Source of the DNA: Flavobacterium lotistagni
GTDB taxonomy: Bacteria > Bacteroidota > Bacteroidia > Flavobacteriales > Flavobacteriaceae
Direction: 5' to 3'
NCBI RefSeq assembly: GCF_011392125.1
Contig: NZ_JAAJBU010000006.1
Coordinates: 62,001 to 126,000, forward strand
DNA: 64,000 nt
The notes beneath the pieces are model-generated. The model did no database searches. It was not told where the DNA came from and was given only the letters and a program-made list of their open reading frames with translations. Of this stretch, positions 34,437-43,382 are shown piece by piece (the first letter of the stretch is position 1; each line of letters opens with the position of its first letter). The translations under genes and the position numbers were made by a program.

Positions 34437-36125
34437 TTATTTTTTAGGACTTCTCAAAAATGATGTTTCAAAGATAGCAGAATTTCCAAGATTATCGGAA
34501 ACGGTGAGTTTTAATTCATTTTCGCCATCGCGCAATTCCTCATCGTTGATATGATACGTAATCCTAGCCGTTTTATTGTCATATTCAAACAAAACCCATT
34601 TGTCGTTGATGAAACCATTGTAGGATTTAATCCCTGAAAGATCATCGCTGATACGCAAAGCAATCGTTTTGTCTTTGTTGATGAATTTGCCTTGAATCGG
34701 TTTGACAATCGAAATTTTGGGCGCTATGGTATCGGTGACCAACATAAATTGCCCCAAATTCTTGGAATAGGCAGTAAAGGTATCGCCATTAACTTTGGTG
34801 CTGTGATAGGTTTTGCGTTTACCTTCAAGAGCCGCGATAAAAGTTTTCTCTTTTTGCAGAACATTAGGGTCGGTAATGGTTACTTTGAAATTACTGTGAA
34901 CCGGAACCATATCGTTGTGAACAGTCATGACTTTATCTTTCACCTCGAAATTCAGATAGAAATCTTCGTAGAAAGTATGCGCCGGAAAAAACACACTCAT
35001 TTGTTCTTTCTCGTAATTGTTATCGGTATCGGCTTTCAGCAAATAATTCGTTTTGATCGATTCTTGTGTAATCAAAGCGGTTTGCATTTCGTATTCTACT
35101 GGAACCAAAATAGTGGTAGTATTACCGTAATAATCAGCCAGTTCAATTTTGTAAATTTGTGAAAAATTGGGCAGCACTTCAACTACTCCGTTGTGACTGT
35201 CTGCGCTGATAATACTCAAGTTGTACGGACTGCGCATGAACAATTTCTGAACCCGCTGTTTAGTACTTTTGTACCGAGGAAAATCAATCAATGCATTGAC
35301 ATAGCGACCTTCTTCAAATACCAATTGCTTGAAATCGTAACCAAAACTCTGGCTGCCGTTTAAAAAAGATTTGACGCTGTAAACACCATTATTATTGTAG
35401 GAAACATTGTCGTAGTCGCCGCAAATCACACCAAAACCAATTCGGCCCATAGCGGCAATTTTCTCGGCGATGTAGTTTCCGTCTTTTTGCTGCGAAAGGT
35501 TTACTAGCACTGGTCTTTGCGATGCATTGGCGATACTGTTCTCGTCCAAAGGATAGACCAACAGGCTCGAAATCAGCGGCTTTTTGGTATCGGTCATTAG
35601 CTTGTCAAAACCAAACAGCAATGGATTAATAATTTTCTCGGATTTTGTATCGCGGAACTCAAAATGCAAATGTGGCCCTTCCGATCCGCCGGTATTTCCT
35701 GACCAGGCAATCGTATCGCCTTTTTTTACAGTCAACTCACCGGGCTTTGGGAAAAATTCAATTTCGTAGGATTGCGCCTGATAATGTTCATCACGAATCC
35801 GCTCGGCAATTTTTCCGTAACCGTTTTGCAAGTGACCATACACCGTCGTGTAGCCATTCGGGTGGTCAATGTAAATGGCTTTTCCATATCCGTAGGTAGA
35901 AATTTTAACCCTCGAAACGTAACCGTCGGCTACAGCAAAAACGGGCAGTCCTTCTTTTTGTTGGGTGCGAAAATCAAATCCTGTGTGAAAGTGATTGGGC
36001 CGTAGTTCTCCGAAATTGCCAGCAAGCTGCATCGGGATCTCCAAAGGCGATTGAAAATAATCTTGAGGGTAGTTTTGAGAAAAAATAGGCGTGTAAAAAA
36101 TCAAAAGTGCTAATAAAAATTTCAT
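34437..36125 (-). CDS. M23 family metallopeptidase
   Basis: A 562-residue protein with a signal peptide (LLALLIFYTPIFSQ). The N-terminal LytM/M23 domain (about 20-170) has the zinc ligands in HFHTGFDF and HLHFEF, and YGHLQNGYG with another active-site His. The remaining about 390 residues are beta-rich and unassigned (motifs such as DTIAPKISIVKP and LRISDDLSGI suggest Ig-like domains). It likely cuts peptidoglycan cross-links in the periplasm. It is the first gene of the run that includes the TonB-dependent receptor. Confidence 0.88.
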   Translation of the reverse strand: MKFLLALLIFYTPIFSQNYPQDYFQSPLEIPMQLAGNFGELRPNHFHTGFDFRTQQKEGLPVFAVADGYVSRVKISTYGYGKAIYIDHPNGYTTVYGHLQNGYGKIAERIRDEHYQAQSYEIEFFPKPGELTVKKGDTIAWSGNTGGSEGPHLHFEFRDTKSEKIINPLLFGFDKLMTDTKKPLISSLLVYPLDENSIANASQRPVLVNLSQQKDGNYIAEKIAAMGRIGFGVICGDYDNVSYNNNGVYSVKSFLNGSQSFGYDFKQLVFEEGRYVNALIDFPRYKSTKQRVQKLFMRSPYNLSIISADSHNGVVEVLPNFSQIYKIELADYYGNTTTILVPVEYEMQTALITQESIKTNYLLKADTDNNYEKEQMSVFFPAHTFYEDFYLNFEVKDKVMTVHNDMVPVHSNFKVTITDPNVLQKEKTFIAALEGKRKTYHSTKVNGDTFTAYSKNLGQFMLVTDTIAPKISIVKPIQGKFINKDKTIALRISDDLSGIKSYNGFINDKWVLFEYDNKTARITYHINDEELRDGENELKLTVSDNLGNSAIFETSFLRSPKK

Positions 36126-36255
36126 GGTATTAAGGTTTTTAGCTAAGGTAAAAAATTCAATCGAAGTGGCAGCATTTTTTATTCGAGCGATAACTGTTTA
36201 TTTTTCAAATGATTGTAAATGAGAATTTTCGACTGTGGAAAAATTTCTAAAAATA

Positions 36256-36286
36256 TTGGTATAATTCGATTGTAATGTTAACTTTG
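36256..36286 (+). promoter_or_regulatory. Promoter for the coiled-coil/zapA operon
   Basis: TTG (36256-36258), 20 bases, TAACTTTG (36279-36286), 27 bases before the ATG at 36314. Confidence 0.6.
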
Positions 36287-36313
36287 TTGAGTTAGTAATG
36301 ACACGGAATTATA

Positions 36314-36604
36314 ATGAGTGAAATTGTAGAAATTATTGATACTCTTGAGAGTAGGCTCCAAAAACTGCTAGAAAAAATGGATCAGCAGGAGCAAACTTCA
36401 GCACAATTGCAGCAAGAGTTACAAAAAGCTACAACAGTGATTCAACAACAATCAGAAGAAATTGCCACGTTGAAAAAACAATACGACTCATTAAAAATGG
36501 CCAGTTCATTATTAGGCAGCGAAGAAAACAAACGAGAAACGAAACTCAAAATAAATTCATTGATTCGGGAAATCGATTACTGTATAGCACAGCTTTCTGA
36601 TTAA
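36314..36604 (+). CDS. Small coiled-coil protein upstream of zapA
   Basis: A 96-residue protein, almost wholly a coiled coil (residues about 8-75, rich in Gln, Glu and Leu), with a C-terminal LKINSLIREIDYCIAQL. It is six bases ahead of zapA. The place and form recall a division accessory protein, such as ZapB, but the sequence is not close enough for me to name it. Confidence 0.75.
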   Translation: MSEIVEIIDTLESRLQKLLEKMDQQEQTSAQLQQELQKATTVIQQQSEEIATLKKQYDSLKMASSLLGSEENKRETKLKINSLIREIDYCIAQLSD

Positions 36605-36610
36605 TAGCCT

Positions 36611-36913
36611 ATGAACGAAAAGCTCAAAATCAAATTATCAATCGCCGATCGGGTTTACCCTTTAACGGTAGAAACGTCTCAGGAAGAAGGCCTGCGAAGT
36701 GCCTCGAAGAAGATTGATATGATGATCAAGCAATTCGAAGAAAACTATGCTGTTCGCGACAAGCAAGATGTTTTGGCCATGTGCGCTTTACAATTTGCAT
36801 CGCAACTCGAACAAAAGCAGATTGACAACGCAATCGACGGCAAGCAAACCATTGAACGCATTCGGAAAATCAATGACGCATTACTGGGTTATCTCGAGAA
36901 AACTAAGGGTTAA
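36611..36913 (+). CDS. zapA: Cell division protein ZapA
   Basis: A 100-residue protein with the ZapA layout: KIKLSIADRVYPLTVETSQE, then EEGLRSASKKIDMMIKQFEE and a C-terminal helix for dimers. ZapA bundles FtsZ filaments at the septum. It is followed by the 6S RNA gene, as in E. coli where ssrS also follows zapA. Confidence 0.9.
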   Translation: MNEKLKIKLSIADRVYPLTVETSQEEGLRSASKKIDMMIKQFEENYAVRDKQDVLAMCALQFASQLEQKQIDNAIDGKQTIERIRKINDALLGYLEKTKG

Positions 36914-36965
36914 AAGCCCTGTGGTTTGAATATCAACATCACGTTCTTACACATCGACTAAAAAT

Positions 36966-37130
36966 ACTGCCTACATTAGTTATTATTTGGTAAACTCAAC
37001 ACTAACAAATTAGAATGAGCGAATCGTCACTACTAAAGCATGCCACGCCCAGCGAGGAAACTTGAACAGTGAGCCAGCTCAAAACTTGTCTTTACGAGTT
37101 TATGCATGCAACCTAATGTAGGCTTTTTTT
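36966..37130 (+). ncRNA. ssrS: 6S RNA (6S-Flavo type)
   Basis: The 238-base gap between zapA and rny holds no frame. An 11-bp closing stem pairs GCCTACATTAG (36969-36979) with CTAATGTAGGC (37113-37123) and is followed by seven T residues, so the RNA is about 160 bases. Long, mostly paired with an open centre, and next to zapA, it fits 6S RNA, which binds RNA polymerase in slow growth. The 6S-Flavo class is known in Flavobacteria. Exact ends are estimates. Confidence 0.8.
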
Positions 37131-37151
37131 ATATTATTAACTCAAACAAAC

Positions 37152-38714
37152 ATGGACATTGTAACAATACTGATTGCCGGAATTGCCGGAATTGCAGGTG
37201 GTTTCGGAATCTCGAAAATTATCGAAAAAAGAAACGTATCTAACCTGATTAAAGGTGCTCGAAAAGAAGCCGCTTCTATTTTGAAAGACGCCAATATCGA
37301 AGCTGAAAATATCAAAAAAGACAAAATACTTCAGGCAAAAGAGAAATTCATCGAACTCAAAGCCGAACACGAGCAAGTCATCCTATCGCGTGATAAAAAA
37401 ATGGCAGAAGTAGAAAAACGGGTGCGCGACAAGGAATCGATGGTTTCCAACGAGCTTTCCAAAGCCAAAAAAATCAATGACGAGTACGAAGCCAAAACCA
37501 ACGAATATAAGTCAAAAATCGAAATCCTAGAGAAAAAACAACAGGAAGTAGAGCGCATGCACAAAAGCCAGCTCAACCAACTCGAAGTGATTTCTGGCTT
37601 ATCGGCTGAAGATGCTAAAGAGCAACTCATGGAAGGCCTAAAAGCCGAAGCCAAAACTAAGGCGATGGCTCAAATTCAAGACACCATTGAAGAAGCAAAA
37701 CTCACCGCTCAACAGGAAGCCAAGAAAATCATCATCAATACCATTCAAAGAATTGGTACCGAAGAAGCCGTTGAGAACTGCGTGTCTGTGTTCAACATTG
37801 AATCAGACGACGTGAAAGGTAGAATTATTGGTCGCGAGGGAAGAAACATCCGGGCACTCGAAGCTGCTACTGGTGTTGAAATCATCGTTGACGATACTCC
37901 AGAAGCTATTATTCTTTCTTGCTTTGACCCAGTTCGACGTGAAATCGCTCGTTTGTCATTACACAAACTCGTTACTGACGGCCGTATTCACCCTGCGCGT
38001 ATTGAAGAAGTGGTCGCCAAAACTACCAAACAAATTGAAGAAGAAATTGCTGAAGTCGGTAAACGAACTGTCATTGATTTAGGAATCCACGGCTTGCATC
38101 CAGAGCTGATTAAAGTAGTGGGTAGAATGAAATACCGTTCTTCTTACGGACAGAATTTATTGCAACACTCACGCGAGGTTTCTAAACTTTGCGGTATCAT
38201 GGCTGCCGAATTAGGTCTGAATGTGAAACTCGCCAAACGAGCTGGATTGCTTCACGATATCGGAAAAGTGCCAGATACAGAAAGCGATTTGCCACACGCA
38301 CTTTTAGGGATGCAATGGGCCGAGAAATATGGCGAAAAAGAAGAAGTATGCAATGCGATTGGTGCACACCATGACGAAATTGAGATGAAATCTTTGCTAT
38401 CGCCAATTATTCAGGTTTGTGATGCAATTTCTGGAGCCAGACCGGGAGCACGCCGTCAAGTATTGGATTCTTACATCCAACGTTTAAAAGATTTGGAAGA
38501 TGTAGCCTTCGGATTCAGTGGTGTGAAAAATGCTTACGCGATCCAAGCCGGTAGAGAATTGCGGGTGATTGTGGAAAGCGAAAAAGTTTCTGACGATAAT
38601 GCTGCGCAGCTTTCATTCGAGATTTCACAAAAAATCCAGACCGAGATGACTTACCCCGGACAAGTGAAAGTAACGGTTATTCGCGAAACCAGAGCGGTCA
38701 ACATCGCAAAATAA
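37152..38714 (+). CDS. rny: Ribonuclease Y
   Basis: A 520-residue protein with one N-terminal membrane helix (about 2-20), a long coiled coil (about 25-190), a KH domain ([20 protein letters not shown]) and an HD domain ([11 protein letters not shown]). It starts mRNA decay at the membrane. Its place after zapA and the 6S RNA is usual in Flavobacteria as far as I recall. Confidence 0.96.
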   Translation: MDIVTILIAGIAGIAGGFGISKIIEKRNVSNLIKGARKEAASILKDANIEAENIKKDKILQAKEKFIELKAEHEQVILSRDKKMAEVEKRVRDKESMVSNELSKAKKINDEYEAKTNEYKSKIEILEKKQQEVERMHKSQLNQLEVISGLSAEDAKEQLMEGLKAEAKTKAMAQIQDTIEEAKLTAQQEAKKIIINTIQRIGTEEAVENCVSVFNIESDDVKGRIIGREGRNIRALEAATGVEIIVDDTPEAIILSCFDPVRREIARLSLHKLVTDGRIHPARIEEVVAKTTKQIEEEIAEVGKRTVIDLGIHGLHPELIKVVGRMKYRSSYGQNLLQHSREVSKLCGIMAAELGLNVKLAKRAGLLHDIGKVPDTESDLPHALLGMQWAEKYGEKEEVCNAIGAHHDEIEMKSLLSPIIQVCDAISGARPGARRQVLDSYIQRLKDLEDVAFGFSGVKNAYAIQAGRELRVIVESEKVSDDNAAQLSFEISQKIQTEMTYPGQVKVTVIRETRAVNIAK

Positions 38715-38732
38715 TTGTAGAAATTAACGGAT

Positions 38733-38766
38733 AAAAAAAGCACTTCTGTTTGAAGTGCTTTTTTGT
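38733..38766. terminator. Bidirectional terminator after rny
   Basis: AAAGCACTTC pairs with GAAGTGCTTT around a 5-base loop, with A and T tracts on the two sides, between convergent genes. Confidence 0.8.
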
Positions 38767-39165
38767 TTAAAATATCTTTCTCAAATCCTCGAGTGTCATG
38801 GGTTTGAAAAAATAATCCTTCACCTGGTCTTGGTACTCCTTGGCCTTGTTGATGTCGGAAATACTGTCGGAGGAACTCACCAGATAGATAATGGTCTGGC
38901 CATTGGTAGTAGTCGTAGTTCTGGTTTTTCTGAATTCGTCCAGGAATTGCCAACCGTCCATGATTGGCATATTGATATCAAGTAAAATTAAATCTGGCAT
39001 TGTAACGCCCAAATTAATTTTTTCTCTGATTTTTTCGATAGCTTCCAACCCATTCAAATAGAAAGAAGGGTTGATATCGATGTTGTTTTTTGAAAATAAT
39101 TTCTTGATGATGAAATGGAATACTTTATCGTCATCAATCACAAATACGTCTTTGAACTTACTCAT
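38767..39165 (-). CDS. Single-domain response regulator
   Basis: A 132-residue receiver domain only. The acidic residues are in VIDDDKVF, the phosphoacceptor Asp in LLDINMPIMDGWQF and the conserved Lys in YFFKPM. The layout is like Rcp1-type regulators, with no output domain. The ATG at 39165 overlaps the stop of the PAS kinase gene by eight bases, so the two are coupled and form a pair. Signal output must go through another protein. Confidence 0.92.
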   Translation of the reverse strand: MSKFKDVFVIDDDKVFHFIIKKLFSKNNIDINPSFYLNGLEAIEKIREKINLGVTMPDLILLDINMPIMDGWQFLDEFRKTRTTTTTNGQTIIYLVSSSDSISDINKAKEYQDQVKDYFFKPMTLEDLRKIF

Positions 39166-40675
39166 TGAAATAAATTTTAAAAGTAGTACCAATTCCAACT
39201 TGACTGCTGACATCTACCTTTCCACCCATGGCTTCGATTTGGTTTTTGGTGATGAACAACCCAATGCCTCGAGAATCTTTGTGCTTGTGAAACGTTTTAT
39301 ACATGCCAAACAATTTCTTGCCGTGACGTTCTAAATTGATTCCCAGGCCATTGTCTTCAATTTCAAGAATTTTATGGTACTTGTTCGAAGTCATTGAATA
39401 GCTAATCACCGGCGTTCGATCGGGATGCGCATATCGAATGGCGTTCGAAGTAAAGTTAAGAAGAATACTCTCTAAATAAGCAGGATTAAACACAATTGTT
39501 TCCTGTTCGGGCACTTTATTTTGAATGATGACTTTATTGCTTTTAATTTCCTCAGCAAGAACATCTAAGGTTTTTCCGAGATAAGCACTAAGGTTTAAGT
39601 TTTCTTTTTTCTGTACCAAATCAGACTGGATTTCTACCAACTCTTTAAGATGTTCTATGGTTTGAGACAGAGATTTTGAAGAAGTCCGTAAATGATTGAA
39701 ACTTTCCTTAATAAAATCTTCATCGGTTTCTTCAGCGATGATGTTAAGCAACATTTCGATATTGCCTGAATGTGATCGAAGGTTGTGTGAAACAATATGT
39801 GCAAAATTGAGCAGTCGACTATTCTGTTCTCCAATAATGCCCAAAGTTCGAATCATATCTTCTTCTTTTTCTTTCTGGGCTGAAATGTCGGTGTGTGTAC
39901 CGATGATTCTGAGCGGTTTATCATTTTCATCACGCTGAATAATTTTCCCACGGCTTAAAATCCATTTGTATTCGCCTGAATTAGCCATTACACGTTGTGC
40001 ATTTTCATAATAAGGTGTAACACGGTCAATATGTAACTGAATATCTGTGAGATAACGATTTTTATCTTCCGGATGTACTCTGTCGTCCCATAAATTAATC
40101 GAATCAACCCTATCTTTTGCATCAAATTCAAGCATTTTCATCGACTGCGAAGAATAGAAAACTTTGTTACTGGCCACATCTAAATCCCAAATTCCTTCTG
40201 AGGAAGCTTCGAGTGCAAACAGAAAACGTTCTTCAGAAAGTTTCAATTTTAATTCTTGCTCTTTAAAATGTGTTACATCGGTAATTTTTCCAAAGAAATG
40301 TACTGTGCCTTCATCGTCCTTTTCTAAACTGGCGGAACCACTAAACCATCTCAAACCTTTCTCAGGCAGAATGGCCCGAAACTCATGATTCCAATCTTTT
40401 AATTTGGATTTGGCTTCTTGAATAGACTTTAAAAATTTTGAAAAATCATCAGGATGAATCTTACTTCTAAGAACCGTATAAGCATCTTTGCTTTTCTCTT
40501 CCTGCTGTAAGTCAAAATGAGTAATAACAGATTTGCTCATAAACGGAAAGGTCAGTCTTCCATCAACTGAAATAGAAAATTGAAAAATCAAATCCGGCGA
40601 TTGAAATAGCAACTTCTTGTATAAGCTGTTCTTTTCTTCAAGAATTTTTAAATCGTGATAATTGTAGGTTTCCAT
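39158..40675 (-). CDS. PAS-domain sensor histidine kinase
   Basis: A 505-residue kinase without membrane helices, so cytoplasmic. Two or three PAS-type domains fill residues about 15-280 (for example FSISVDGRLTFPF, ASSEGIWDLDVASNKVFY and the PAC-like GEYKWILSRGK and IGTHTDIS). The phosphoacceptor His lies in FAHIVSHNLRSHSGNIE. The ATPase domain has LLNFTSNAIRYAHP and SRGIGLFITKNQIEAMGG. The ATG at 40675 is preferred to a TTG at 40702. It is coupled to the single-domain regulator. Confidence 0.9.
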   Translation of the reverse strand: METYNYHDLKILEEKNSLYKKLLFQSPDLIFQFSISVDGRLTFPFMSKSVITHFDLQQEEKSKDAYTVLRSKIHPDDFSKFLKSIQEAKSKLKDWNHEFRAILPEKGLRWFSGSASLEKDDEGTVHFFGKITDVTHFKEQELKLKLSEERFLFALEASSEGIWDLDVASNKVFYSSQSMKMLEFDAKDRVDSINLWDDRVHPEDKNRYLTDIQLHIDRVTPYYENAQRVMANSGEYKWILSRGKIIQRDENDKPLRIIGTHTDISAQKEKEEDMIRTLGIIGEQNSRLLNFAHIVSHNLRSHSGNIEMLLNIIAEETDEDFIKESFNHLRTSSKSLSQTIEHLKELVEIQSDLVQKKENLNLSAYLGKTLDVLAEEIKSNKVIIQNKVPEQETIVFNPAYLESILLNFTSNAIRYAHPDRTPVISYSMTSNKYHKILEIEDNGLGINLERHGKKLFGMYKTFHKHKDSRGIGLFITKNQIEAMGGKVDVSSQVGIGTTFKIYFNE

Positions 40676-40822
40676 AGATTGATACAAATTGGTTGGGGTC
40701 AAAATTGTACAAATAACTATTGCTATTTTTCAATAACGGAACCAAACATAAAAAAATAAATCGATAAAATGCATTTTTTTACGATAAAATACATTATTTA
40801 ACATTTACTGTAAGATTTTTAC

Positions 40823-41719
40823 TTATTTTCTAGGATGAAATGACAGCAGAATTTGGGTTAGATGTCCGCTATCTAAATGCACATATATTTCTGTTGTAGT
40901 AATTGATTCATGCCCCAACATCATTTGAATAGAGCGTAAATCGGCACCATTCTGCAATAAATGTGAAGCAAATGAATGCCTGAAAGTATGCGGGCTAATA
41001 GTCTTCTGGAGGTTTGTTTTAACTGCTAGATTCTTAATAATGGTGAAAATCATGGCTCTAGTAAGCTGCTTACCACGACGGTTAAGAAACAAGGTGTCTT
41101 CAAACCCTTTTTGAATAGAAACATGACTTCTCACTTGACTTTTGTACAACTCAATGTATTTTTGAGTCGATGTGCTAATGGGCACAAAACGTTGTTTGTT
41201 ACCTTTCCCGGTAATCTTGATAAAACCTTCATCAAAAAATAAATCGGAAATCTTCAACGAAACCAATTCTGAAACTCGAAGCCCGCAACAATATAAAGTT
41301 TCTAATATAGTTCTATTGCGTTCGCCTTCATCAGTCGACAAATCGATAGCGGCAATAAGGGCATCGATTTCTTCTAAAGACAACGTATCAGGCAACTTTC
41401 TACCAATTCTTGGCGTTTCGATAAGTTCCAAAGGATTGTCTTCTCTGAAATCTTCAAATATCAAATACGAAAAAAAACTTTTAAGCCCAGAAATGATACG
41501 AGCTTGAGAACGCGCGTTGACTTCTTTAGCTGTAAAGTAGATAAATTCCTGAAGGGTTTGCTCTGAAATCTTAACCGGAGAAACATTAATGCCATGACGA
41601 TCAAGATAAGAACAAAGCCGCTCAATATCAAAAGTATAATTCGCAATGGTATTGGCAGATAAACCACGTTCTATCTTGAGATATGATTGATAACTTTTGA
41701 TATACGAACTCCAATTCAT
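40823..41719 (-). CDS. xerD: Tyrosine site-specific recombinase XerD
   Basis: A 298-residue recombinase with a SAM-like N-terminal domain (YLKIERGLSANTIANYTFDI) and the catalytic set: Arg in CCGLRVSEL, Lys in GKGNKQRFVPI, HTFRHSFASHLL, and the Tyr in TTEIYVHLD. The length and single-copy housekeeping context fit XerD, which resolves chromosome dimers at dif. It is not next to phage or element genes. aroQ lies on the other side of a barrel gene. Confidence 0.92.
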   Translation of the reverse strand: MNWSSYIKSYQSYLKIERGLSANTIANYTFDIERLCSYLDRHGINVSPVKISEQTLQEFIYFTAKEVNARSQARIISGLKSFFSYLIFEDFREDNPLELIETPRIGRKLPDTLSLEEIDALIAAIDLSTDEGERNRTILETLYCCGLRVSELVSLKISDLFFDEGFIKITGKGNKQRFVPISTSTQKYIELYKSQVRSHVSIQKGFEDTLFLNRRGKQLTRAMIFTIIKNLAVKTNLQKTISPHTFRHSFASHLLQNGADLRSIQMMLGHESITTTEIYVHLDSGHLTQILLSFHPRK

Positions 41720-41747
41720 AACAACAAAGAAAAGACAATTTAGGGCA

Positions 41748-41775
41748 TAAAAAAACCACGCCGAAGCGTGGTTTT
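41748..41775 (-). terminator. Terminator after the barrel gene
   Basis: AACCACGC (41754-41761) pairs with GCGTGGTT (41766-41773). The T tract is on the minus-strand side. Confidence 0.75.
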
Positions 41776-41795
41776 AAATATCATCTGTGTATTGA

Positions 41796-42404
41796 TTACA
41801 ATTTGTAGATCAAACCAAAGTTGATTGTAGACAAATTAAGACCTAAGTTGATTTTGTTTTCAGCATCAGCACCATCAGTATCAGGTTTTGAGCTTGAATA
41901 ACCTAAACCACCCCAAGTAGTTGTGATAGCAAAGTTGTTAGACACGAAGTAGTGCAAACCAACTGGTACGTTCAAACCGATAACTGTAGTTTTAACATCA
42001 TCAGCTCCAGCAACTAGAGCTTTATCAGTATTCATGTCATAAGACAACATACCACCGATTGATAATGAGAAACTGTCAGCAGGAGTAAAGAAATATTTTA
42101 CACCAGCAGAAAGACCAAAACCTGACATATCAGAAGTATCATTACCTGCAGCGTCAGTAGTTTTTCCTGAAGTATAACCTAACGAACCTTCGATAGCCAT
42201 GTTATCAGAAAACATGTAACCAACACCTGGTCTGATAGTCAAGTTATCTGCCTTACGGTCACCTTCTTTAACGTTAGAAATGTTGAATGTACCTGATAAG
42301 TAAAGATCACCATTACCTAATCCAGCTCCACCTTCTTTTTTGTCTTGAGCGTTAGCAAAACCAAATGCCAAAATCGCTACAGCTGATAAAATAATTTTTT
42401 TCAT
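41796..42404 (-). CDS. Outer-membrane beta-barrel (porin family) protein
   Basis: A 202-residue protein. The ATG at 42404 gives a clean signal peptide (IILSAVAILAFGFANAQ). The mature part has alternating strands (LYLSGTFNIS, NLTIRPGVGYMFSDNMAIEGSLGY cited in parts: RPGVGYM and AIEGSLGY) and ends INFGLIYKL, an outer-membrane barrel end. It is an eight-stranded type, like OmpA/OmpX-size barrels. A strong promoter suggests high expression. Confidence 0.88.
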   Translation of the reverse strand: MKKIILSAVAILAFGFANAQDKKEGGAGLGNGDLYLSGTFNISNVKEGDRKADNLTIRPGVGYMFSDNMAIEGSLGYTSGKTTDAAGNDTSDMSGFGLSAGVKYFFTPADSFSLSIGGMLSYDMNTDKALVAGADDVKTTVIGLNVPVGLHYFVSNNFAITTTWGGLGYSSSKPDTDGADAENKINLGLNLSTINFGLIYKL

Positions 42405-42432
42405 GTTATTGTTTTGTTTAAAATTAATGACG

Positions 42433-42461
42433 CAAAGATAGGATAAATTGTTAAAAAACAA
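42433..42461 (-). promoter_or_regulatory. Promoter for the outer-membrane barrel gene
   Basis: On the minus strand, TTG (42461-42459), 18 bases, TATCTTTG (42440-42433), 28 bases before the start codon: a near-ideal match. Confidence 0.7.
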
Positions 42462-42961
42462 ATTTTTGGTACTTTTTTTTTGGTTAAACTGCCTTAACTA
42501 CTGGGTAACAAAGAATTTACATTTCGCAAAGACGGAAAGTAAGCCCGTAAAAAAACATACCTTCAAATACTATACAATCTACTTAAATTAATACTTAATT
42601 TATTTAATATCAATACTTTAATTTAATTATATCAAAAAGCAATCAATAATTCTACTTTTAAAGGAATATCTATTTTCAGTTTCATCAATTACTCATTTTA
42701 GGCTAGTCGATATTAAATCAAGGTTATCAACTTTTTTATTAACAACAACCAAATTAATTGTTTATAACTACCTTTTTTAACCATGTTTTTATTTAAAAAA
42801 CAGATAAATATCTGAAATTCAGACCAAAATTAATGCCCTACAAACTATATCTAAATGTCTGAAGATAACTTTTGAGTTGGAAATCAACCTTACATAGTTC
42901 TACAAACCACTCGCTTACTGCCAATAAATTTTACTTAATTTGTAAAAGATAAACCAATGCC
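42462..42961. other. AT-rich intergenic region without a gene
   Basis: About 500 bases with no supported frame on either strand. It is very AT-rich, with a 14-base palindrome CAGATAAATATCTG at 42801-42814 and TTATCAAC at 42724-42731. It must hold the aroQ promoter, but no clear TAnnTTTG is seen. A small RNA or a lost gene is possible but not supported. Confidence 0.5.
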
Positions 42962-43375
42962 ATGAAAATCATCATCATCAACGGACCGAACATCAACCTA
43001 ATTGGTCAGCGCGAACCTGCTATATACGGCAAAGAATCTTTTGAGAGTTACTTTGTTATGCTTGAAAAAAAATACCCACAAATAGGCCTTTTTCATTTTC
43101 AAAGTAATATTGAAGGAGAAATTATCAATAAAATTCAGGAAGTGGGTTTCAGCTATGATGGCATTATTCTCAACGCAGCAGCCTACACGCATACCTCAAT
43201 TGGTATTGCCGATGCGCTAAAGGCTATCAACACGCCAGTTGTAGAAGTGCATATCTCTAATATATTTGCACGCGAAGAATTTCGGCATCACTCCTATATT
43301 TCAGCTCACGCAAAAGGCATCATTATCGGATTCGGACTCGATAGTTATCAGTTAGCCATCCAATCTTTTTTATAA
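42962..43375 (+). CDS. aroQ: 3-dehydroquinate dehydratase, type II
   Basis: A 137-residue enzyme of the shikimate pathway that turns 3-dehydroquinate to 3-dehydroshikimate. The type II signature is clear: INGPNINLIGQREPAIYG (the Arg-Tyr active-site loop), FQSNIEGEIINKIQ, LNAAAYTHTSI and EVHISNIFAREEFRHHS. It is a dodecamer in other species. It lies seven bases ahead of the DUF5686 gene, an arrangement with xerD nearby that I recall from other Flavobacteria. Confidence 0.96.
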   Translation: MKIIIINGPNINLIGQREPAIYGKESFESYFVMLEKKYPQIGLFHFQSNIEGEIINKIQEVGFSYDGIILNAAAYTHTSIGIADALKAINTPVVEVHISNIFAREEFRHHSYISAHAKGIIIGFGLDSYQLAIQSFL

Positions 43376-43382
43376 AAAAGTC

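Noticed and set aside
36314..36604. Naming the coiled-coil gene ahead of zapA as zapB
   Set aside because: Coiled coils look alike; position alone does not support the name.
40823..41719. A tyrosine recombinase that could mark an integrated element
   Set aside because: It matches chromosomal XerD and no element genes, direct repeats or tRNA attachment site are next to it.
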